Below, in pieces: positions 12,583-17,907 of a stretch of DNA of 17,907 nt. The notes below the pieces were generated by a model. It saw only the letters and a program-made list of their open reading frames with translations, was not told where the DNA came from and did not search any database. Source of the DNA: an uncultured Acetatifactor sp. GTDB lineage: Bacteria > Bacillota > Clostridia > Lachnospirales > Lachnospiraceae. Position 1 is the stretch's first letter, and every line of letters begins with the position of its first letter. The DNA is taken from positions 1 through 17,907 of the forward strand of contig CAKRRU010000046.1 in the NCBI GenBank assembly GCA_934394515.1, written 5' to 3'. The translations under genes and the position numbers were made by a program.

Positions 12583-13761
12583 ATGATCATAGGGAAAAGA
12601 GAGCAGGAAAATCTGGAAAAGGAACAGTGTGCACAAGTCACACTGTTGTGCAGGCGGAAGCTGATGGGATATGCGGAAAGCTTTGATGAACTTGGGAAAA
12701 GCTTCCGGCAGGAGATACAGATCACGGGAAATGACAGACAGGGAATCCTGGAAAAATGTTTATTTCAACAGAGCAGGCAGATCATGGGAGATCATCTGCA
12801 GGAGGTGGCAAAGATCATGGAGCGGGTAGCCGGTGAGGAACTGGACTATCAGCCACTGGAAGAAAAAAAGAAAAAGAGCCTGATACAGGCACTCAGGGCG
12901 GAGAAAATCATCGCAAAGGATCTCTGTTACATACAGGATGCCGGGACAACGGGGATCAGTATGACTTTGTACACGGATAAAATGCGGTGTAAGGCGTCAC
13001 AGGTTGCTGATATATTAACGGTATTGTTGCAAAAAAATCTACAGCCCTCTCCGGGGAGTCCTTATCTGGTGGAACGGGAACCGCACAGTTTTATTTTCGT
13101 TGAAGAACCCGGATATATAGCGCTGACGGGAGTAAGCCGTGCGGTCAAAGAAGGAGAAAAGGTATCGGGGGATCAGTATGCTACGATGGAATCGGAAAAA
13201 GGAAAGCTGACTTTGTTATTGTCTGACGGTACCGGCTCCGGAGAGGACGCCGGAAGAGGAAGTGCCAGAGTCATGGACCTGATGGAAAAAATGTTGGAAG
13301 CCGGATTCGGCAATGAAGCATCGGTCAATCTGCTTAATTCCGCATTGTATGCCCAAAATGAAGAAGGGGATCACCCTACCATAGATATCTGCAGTCTGGA
13401 TCTGTATACAGGAGAGTGTGAGATCTGCAAGGTAGGCGGTGCCCCCACCTTTTGGAAAAGCCGCAGGGGGGTAGAGCGCATCGGCGGAGAGAGCCTGCCG
13501 TTAGGCATTTTTCAAAAGGCACCGGTGGAATGGCAGTCGTGCCGATTGCAGCCGGGAGATGTTCTGGTCATGATGACAGATGGTATACTGGATATGCCGG
13601 AGAGCGGAGAAGAACGTATAGAAGAGATGCTGTCCGGTCTACAGGAACAGAATCCCCAGGAAATAGCGGAGAAACTGTTGGCTTATGCGATCTGCTCCTG
13701 CGGTGGGCGCATCAGGGACGACATGACAGTACTGGTTCTGAGTTTTTGGGAAAACAAATAG
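12583..13761 (+). CDS. spoIIE: SpoIIE-type PP2C phosphatase lacking the membrane region
   Basis: The product is a 392-residue PP2C serine phosphatase. Metal-binding and catalytic Asp motifs are in place: VSGDQY (194-199, Asp197), LSDGTGSGEDA (213-223, Asp215), MTDGILD (331-337, Asp333) and RDDMTVLVL (378-386). TIDICSLDLYTGECEICKVGGAPTF (266-290) is the typical SpoIIE core. Residues 1-175 resemble the central part that precedes the phosphatase. Bacillus SpoIIE has about 827 residues with ten membrane spans at the N-terminus; none is present here. The start (ATG 12583, AAAGGGG 8 nt upstream) lies just behind a Spo0A-type promoter and a terminator, so this short form is not an artefact of the window. 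Expected role: dephosphorylating SpoIIAA to release sigma-F in the forespore. How it is kept at the septum is unclear. tilS follows 50 bp later. Confidence 0.85.
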   Translation: MIIGKREQENLEKEQCAQVTLLCRRKLMGYAESFDELGKSFRQEIQITGNDRQGILEKCLFQQSRQIMGDHLQEVAKIMERVAGEELDYQPLEEKKKKSLIQALRAEKIIAKDLCYIQDAGTTGISMTLYTDKMRCKASQVADILTVLLQKNLQPSPGSPYLVEREPHSFIFVEEPGYIALTGVSRAVKEGEKVSGDQYATMESEKGKLTLLLSDGTGSGEDAGRGSARVMDLMEKMLEAGFGNEASVNLLNSALYAQNEEGDHPTIDICSLDLYTGECEICKVGGAPTFWKSRRGVERIGGESLPLGIFQKAPVEWQSCRLQPGDVLVMMTDGILDMPESGEERIEEMLSGLQEQNPQEIAEKLLAYAICSCGGRIRDDMTVLVLSFWENK

Positions 13762-13811
13762 CACGGAATAGTTATCTTGATTTTTGGAAATAATTAGGAT
13801 AGAGTAAACAT

Positions 13812-15254
13812 ATGAGTACATGGATGGATACACGGGAAAAAGTATTTGCATATATCAAAGAGCATCGCATGCTGCAGGATGGTGACCGGGTAGTAGTCGG
13901 TGTTTCCGGAGGGGCAGACTCAGTTTGCCTCTTATTTTTGTTGCTGGAATGGCAGAGAGAAAATCCCATGGACATTGCTGTGGTACATGTGGATCACGGG
14001 ATCCGTGCGGAAGCAGGGGAAGATGCCCGGTATGTGGAGAGCCTTTGTGCCGAACGGAAGATCCCGTTTTTCCTGACACAGGCAGACGTAAGAGACAGAG
14101 CCCGCAGGGAAAAAAGTTCAGAGGAAGAGGCGGGACGCCGCACCAGATATGAGGCCTTCGATAAGGCGGCTGAAGAATGGGGAGCTACGAAGATCGCCGT
14201 GGCACATAACAGCAATGATCGCAGCGAGACACAGCTGTTCCATCTGTTCCGGGGCAGCGGGATCCGGGGATTGGCAAGTATCCTGCCGGTAAGAGACAGG
14301 ATCATCCGTCCTATCCTGTGCCTGGAGAGATCGGAAATAGAGGATTTTCTGACACAGCAGGGAATTGCTTATTGCAAAGATGCGACAAATGATGGGGACG
14401 ATTATACCAGAAACCGCATCAGACATCATATTCTGCCCTATGCGGAGGAGAATATTGTAAGAGGCTGTGTGGCACACATGAATCAGACGGCAGAGCTGCT
14501 GGCCGAGACGGAGGACTACCTGGAACAGCAGACGGCGGAAGCGGCAGAACGCTGCGCCCGGACCACGGGGAGCAGGAAGGAGGCCGTGTGCATTACCGTA
14601 GAGACTTTCCTGACATTGCATCCGCTGATGCGCAAGAGATTATTATATGAAGAAGTAAAACGGCTTTCTCCCGGCCAAAAGGATATCACTTACCGGCATA
14701 TTGAAGAGCTTCTTACATTATTTACCAGAGAGGGTAATCGGCAGATCTGCCTTCCTTTTGGCATCCGGGGCAGACGGCAATACGGAGAAGTACTGCTGAC
14801 GACGGTCAGGGCCGGCACCGGGGAAACTGAGAAAACAGCAGTACAGGGCGTACTCTCCGGACAGAAGGGAATATTGGAACTGGAACAGGGAATACTGGAA
14901 TACAGTATCTGCGAGCTGTCGCATACGCCCGAAAAAAACCAAGAAGTTCCCACAAATCAGTATACGAAATGGTTTGATTATGATAAAATAAAAAAATGTC
15001 CGATGGTACGGATCAGGCAGACGGGAGACTATCTGACTATTTCTGACGGCAGGGGCGGCATGCTCCACAAGTCTTTAAAGAGCTTTTTGGTCGATCAGAA
15101 AATCCCACAGACAGAGCGCGACAGACTGCCGATCCTGGCAGAGGAAGATCACGTATTGTGGGTCGTGGGATACCGTATCAGCGAATATTATAAAGTAACG
15201 GAGAATACAAAACGTATTTTAAAGGTACAATTCATAAGAAAGGAGTTCGCTTAA
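13812..15254 (+). CDS. tilS: tRNA(Ile)-lysidine synthetase
   Basis: The 480-residue enzyme attaches lysine to C34 of the tRNA-Ile with anticodon CAU, using ATP, so that it reads AUA codons and is charged with isoleucine. The N-terminal PP-loop ATPase has SGGADS (32-37), VVHVDHGIRAEAGEDA (57-72), AHNSNDRSETQLFHLFRGSG (131-150) and the DATNDGDDYTRNRIRHHILP block (190-209). The C-terminal domain (about 400-475) carries VRIRQTGDYL and HKSLKSFLVDQKIP, which recognise the tRNA body. Length is normal. No good Shine-Dalgarno precedes ATG 13812 (only AGGATAGAG), so translation may be weak; an in-frame ATG at 13824 is no better placed. It ends 20 nt before hpt, and tilS-hpt-ftsH reads as one operon. 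The gene is essential in most bacteria. Confidence 0.95.
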   Translation: MSTWMDTREKVFAYIKEHRMLQDGDRVVVGVSGGADSVCLLFLLLEWQRENPMDIAVVHVDHGIRAEAGEDARYVESLCAERKIPFFLTQADVRDRARREKSSEEEAGRRTRYEAFDKAAEEWGATKIAVAHNSNDRSETQLFHLFRGSGIRGLASILPVRDRIIRPILCLERSEIEDFLTQQGIAYCKDATNDGDDYTRNRIRHHILPYAEENIVRGCVAHMNQTAELLAETEDYLEQQTAEAAERCARTTGSRKEAVCITVETFLTLHPLMRKRLLYEEVKRLSPGQKDITYRHIEELLTLFTREGNRQICLPFGIRGRRQYGEVLLTTVRAGTGETEKTAVQGVLSGQKGILELEQGILEYSICELSHTPEKNQEVPTNQYTKWFDYDKIKKCPMVRIRQTGDYLTISDGRGGMLHKSLKSFLVDQKIPQTERDRLPILAEEDHVLWVVGYRISEYYKVTENTKRILKVQFIRKEFA

Positions 15255-15274
15255 AAGCGGAAGGACAAAAGAAA

Positions 15275-15799
15275 ATGGCAGAACATATCAGAGTACTGTT
15301 GACAGAAGAGGAAGTAGATAAGAGGATCCAGGAGATCGGTGAGCAGATCAGCAGGGACTATGCGGGCAAGCAGGTACACCTTGTATGTGTACTGAAGGGC
15401 GGAAGCTTTTTCATGTGTGAACTGGCAAAGAGAATCACTGTTCCCGTATCTCTGGACTTTATGTCTGTATCCAGTTACGGCAGCGACACCAAGTCCAGCG
15501 GTGTTGTAAAGATCGTAAAGGATCTGGACGAATCCCTCAAGGATAAGGAAGTTATCGTAGTGGAAGATATCGTGGACAGCGGAAGGACCTTAAGCTATCT
15601 GTTAGAGATGCTGAAGGACAGAGGACCTGCTTCCTTACGTCTGTGTACCTTACTGGACAAACCCGAGAGAAGAGTCATTGATGTGCATGTAGATTATACC
15701 GGATTTAATATTCCCGATGAATTTGTAGTGGGCTATGGACTGGATTATGATCAGAGATATCGTAATCTGCCTTACATCGGTGTGGTAGAATTCGATTAA
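15275..15799 (+). CDS. hpt: Hypoxanthine phosphoribosyltransferase
   Basis: The 174-residue purine salvage enzyme converts hypoxanthine or guanine plus PRPP to IMP or GMP. The PRPP-binding signature VIVVEDIVDSGRTL spans 93-106 (Glu97 and Asp98 acidic pair). The pyrophosphate loop is VLKGGSFF (39-46), the flexible loop includes SVSSYGSDTKSSG (64-76), and the base-recognition end is VGYGLDYDQRYRNLPYIGVV (152-171). Length is typical of class I HPRT. GGAAGGA stands 9 nt before ATG 15275. It lies between tilS and ftsH, the arrangement known from Bacillus, where Hpt with TilS has also been implicated in ftsH expression. No promoter is seen in either flanking gap, so it is probably co-transcribed. 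Confidence 0.96.
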   Translation: MAEHIRVLLTEEEVDKRIQEIGEQISRDYAGKQVHLVCVLKGGSFFMCELAKRITVPVSLDFMSVSSYGSDTKSSGVVKIVKDLDESLKDKEVIVVEDIVDSGRTLSYLLEMLKDRGPASLRLCTLLDKPERRVIDVHVDYTGFNIPDEFVVGYGLDYDQRYRNLPYIGVVEFD

Positions 15800-15823
15800 G
15801 CGATACGAAGATGTAGGAGGCCC

Positions 15824-17671
15824 GTGAAGTTGAAACAAAACGGCAGAACAATTAACTCATATTTTATATTCATAATACTCCTGATCATGGTAATCGTGGG
15901 GCTGAACCTGTTGAGCAACCGGGAGGATGAGTACACCAGAGCGGAATTTATCGCAGACCTGGATGCGGGAAATGTATCTGAGGTCGTGGTCAATCCAAAT
16001 GGTGAGGCACCTACCGGTTATCTGGAGATCCAGATGAAGAACGGTGTGTCCCGTAAGCTGTATGCTACAGATATCACTGAACTGGAGACACTGGTTCGCG
16101 AGTATGGTTTTGACCCGGTGGTCAATGACATTGAGAGAGAGAACTGGTTTTTGACGTATATGCTGCCTATGCTGGTAGTACTGGGAGTGGGCGTATTCCT
16201 GTTTATGATGATGAACGCCCAGCAGGCAGGCGGCGGTAACGGCAAGATGATGAACTTCGGTAAGAGCCGGGCAAAGATGTCTATGGGTGACAAGAGTGTC
16301 ACATTCGCTCAGGTAGCCGGTCTGAAGGAAGAGAAAGAGGAACTTGAGGAGATCGTTGATTTCCTGAAAGAACCCGGAAAATACACCGGTGTCGGAGCCA
16401 GGATCCCGAAGGGTGTCCTGTTAGAGGGACCTCCCGGAACAGGTAAGACACTGCTTGCCAAGGCAGTGGCAGGAGAAGCCGGCGTTCCTTTCTTCAGCAT
16501 CTCCGGATCGGATTTCGTCGAAATGTTCGTCGGTGTCGGTGCATCCCGTGTGCGTGACCTGTTTGAAGAGGCAAAGCACAATGCACCCTGTATCGTATTT
16601 ATCGATGAGATCGATGCTGTGGCAAGACGCCGCGGTACCGGAATGGGCGGCGGTCATGATGAGAGAGAACAGACACTGAACCAGCTGTTGGTAGAGATGG
16701 ACGGTTTCGGCGTCAATGAAGGTATTATTGTCATGGCGGCAACGAACCGTGTGGATATCCTCGATCCCGCGATCCTGCGTCCCGGCCGTTTCGACCGTAA
16801 GGTAGCGGTAGGTACCCCGGATATCGGCGGCAGAGAAGAGATTCTGAAAGTGCATGCGAAGAACAAGCCCCTCGGAGACGATGTGAATCTGCAGCAGATC
16901 GCGCAGACCACAGCAGGTTTTACCGGAGCGGACCTGGAGAACCTGTTGAACGAGGCGGCAATCATTGCGGCAAAGGAGAACCGCTCCTTTATCGCACAGA
17001 AGGATATCAAGAGAGCTTTCATCAAAGTGGGCATCGGTGCAGAGAAAAAGAGCCGTATCATTTCCGACAAAGAGAAAAAGATCACGGCGTATCACGAGGC
17101 AGGACATGCGATCCTGTTCCATGTATTGCCGGATGTGGGACCGGTGTATACCGTATCCATCATTCCTACCGGGGTAGGAGCTGCCGGATATACCATGCCC
17201 CTGCCGGAGAAGGATGAGATGTTTGCGACCAAGAGCCGCATGCTCGAGGATATCATGGTATCCCTGGGCGGGCGTATCGCAGAGGAGATCATTTTCGGTG
17301 ATATTACTACCGGCGCTTCCAGCGATATTAAGAAAGCTACCAAGACGGCCCGTCGTATGGTGACCCGTTACGGTATGTCAGACCATATCGGTGTGATCTG
17401 TTATGATGATGACGATGATGAAGTCTTCATCGGTAAGGATCTGGCACATGCCAAGGCACACAGCGAGGAGATCTCCGGTGAGATCGACAAAGAAGTCAAG
17501 AGTATCATAGATGAGTGCTACACCAAGGCAAAGGATATCATTTTGCAGCATGAAGATGTCCTTCACAGCTGTGCAAAGCTTCTGCTGGAAAAAGAAAAGA
17601 TCAACAGAGACGAGTTTGAAGCATTATTTCAGCCCAAAGCAGATTCCTTTTTGAATACTGAACTTTCGTAA
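15824..17671 (+). CDS. ftsH: ATP-dependent zinc metalloprotease FtsH
   Basis: The 615-residue membrane AAA+ protease forms a hexamer that degrades unfolded membrane and short-lived regulatory proteins. In order: membrane span 1 (about 11-30), extracytoplasmic domain (31-107), span 2 (109-130), Gly-rich linker, Walker A GPPGTGKT (202-209), pore-loop FVGVG (235-239), Walker B IVFIDEID (257-264), second region of homology [20 protein letters not shown] (306-325), protease motif HEAGH (424-428) and third zinc ligand Asp501 in SSDIKKAT. An unusual run of five or more Asp occurs at 528-532. Start: GTG 15824 lies only 3 nt after TAGGAGG, while TTG 15830 is 9 nt away, so the protein may begin two residues later. 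It is 24 nt after hpt, in the same operon. The C-terminus is complete. Confidence 0.96.
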   Translation: MKLKQNGRTINSYFIFIILLIMVIVGLNLLSNREDEYTRAEFIADLDAGNVSEVVVNPNGEAPTGYLEIQMKNGVSRKLYATDITELETLVREYGFDPVVNDIERENWFLTYMLPMLVVLGVGVFLFMMMNAQQAGGGNGKMMNFGKSRAKMSMGDKSVTFAQVAGLKEEKEELEEIVDFLKEPGKYTGVGARIPKGVLLEGPPGTGKTLLAKAVAGEAGVPFFSISGSDFVEMFVGVGASRVRDLFEEAKHNAPCIVFIDEIDAVARRRGTGMGGGHDEREQTLNQLLVEMDGFGVNEGIIVMAATNRVDILDPAILRPGRFDRKVAVGTPDIGGREEILKVHAKNKPLGDDVNLQQIAQTTAGFTGADLENLLNEAAIIAAKENRSFIAQKDIKRAFIKVGIGAEKKSRIISDKEKKITAYHEAGHAILFHVLPDVGPVYTVSIIPTGVGAAGYTMPLPEKDEMFATKSRMLEDIMVSLGGRIAEEIIFGDITTGASSDIKKATKTARRMVTRYGMSDHIGVICYDDDDDEVFIGKDLAHAKAHSEEISGEIDKEVKSIIDECYTKAKDIILQHEDVLHSCAKLLLEKEKINRDEFEALFQPKADSFLNTELS

Positions 17672-17749
17672 AGGTCGGGAGCGGAAAAGGTTTTCGCAGG
17701 AAAATCAGAGATTTGGTAGTATTGTACAAACTGCTTTTGTGAAAAATAG

Positions 17750-17773
17750 ACAAAAACAGATGTGCGTTTTTGT
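17750..17773 (+). terminator. Weak hairpin downstream of ftsH
   Basis: ACAAAAAC (17750-17757) and GTTTTTGT (17766-17773) form a perfect but A/T-rich 8-bp stem with an 8-nt loop, 79 nt after the ftsH stop. The tail AATATTTG is not a strong U tract. It is the only terminator-like structure seen after ftsH. Confidence 0.4.
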
Positions 17774-17820
17774 AATATTTGTGAATTTTGAGAATAGTCA
17801 AAAATAGTAGTGCATGCTAT

Positions 17821-17826
17821 TATAAT
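17821..17826 (+). promoter_or_regulatory. Possible -10 box for a gene beyond the window
   Basis: A perfect TATAAT lies 82 bases before the right edge. At 17-18 bp upstream only weak -35 candidates occur (TCAAAA at 17798, GTCAAA at 17797). It is followed by an AT-rich leader with a run of seven C's (17834-17840). The remaining sequence to 17907 contains no start of a recognisable gene. Confidence 0.35.
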
Positions 17827-17907
17827 ACTCGTAACCCCCCCAATACATTATATAGTTTTTTGCTATACCCCATAAGAAAGAAATACCTTCTCTAAAAAGG
17901 ACAGTCC

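Noticed and set aside
16421..17122. Minus-strand open frame (233 codons) opposite ftsH
   Set aside because: Antisense to the most conserved part of FtsH; no independent coding evidence.
17676..17694. Hairpin GGAAAAGGTTTTC after ftsH
   Set aside because: Only 5 bp with a 2-nt loop, sterically unlikely.

Overview
The window reads as a chromosome segment of an endospore-forming, flagellated Firmicute of the clostridial branch, most likely a member of the Lachnospiraceae. Three things point there: the C-terminus of a flagellin at the left edge, several sporulation genes, and a right half that follows the Bacillus/Clostridium order rqcP(yabO)-yabP-yabQ-divIC-spoIIE-tilS-hpt-ftsH. Family-level placement is inference from gene content and codon style, not a database result.

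Layout. 1-72: end of a flagellin gene, followed by a hairpin terminator shared with the convergent hicAB. 173-836: a complete type II toxin-antitoxin pair on the minus strand (hicA of 57 codons, then hicB), both with TTG starts, driven by a well-formed promoter whose spacer and -10 carry a perfect palindrome. 840-1305: a gene-poor AT-rich stretch with a nested inverted repeat. 1340-2140: an Rpn/PD-(D/E)XK nuclease-family gene, with its Shine-Dalgarno in a hairpin, an in-frame internal start that could make a separate C-terminal protein, and a 52-bp piece of itself repeated just downstream. 173-2206 is the accessory part of the window and looks like a small toxin/defence islet. 2336-10645: housekeeping and envelope genes: an M3 oligoendopeptidase, a membrane-anchored parvulin-like foldase, a Cof-type HAD phosphatase next to a CCA-adding enzyme, a CotS-family spore coat protein, and a PEGA-domain lipoprotein. 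10691-11126: a self-contained HU transcription unit (promoter, 5' stem-loop, gene, terminator). 11151-17671: the rqcP-to-ftsH cluster.

How the genes work together. yabP-yabQ and cotS each have an upstream box pair resembling mother-cell (sigma-E/K type) promoters with the same 14-bp spacing. spoIIE has a -35/-10 pair spaced 21 bp with Spo0A-box-like sequences, the arrangement known for Spo0A-activated spoIIE/spoIIG promoters in Bacillus. The segment therefore mixes constitutive growth functions (tRNA maturation by CCA enzyme and TilS, purine salvage by Hpt, division by DivIC, proteolysis by FtsH, ribosome rescue by RqcP) with sporulation genes at early and mother-cell stages. The most notable oddities are a SpoIIE with no membrane region, a 140-nt out-of-frame overlap of yabQ and divIC, and the layered control features around the Rpn gene. 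No tRNA, rRNA, CRISPR array or intact insertion sequence was seen.
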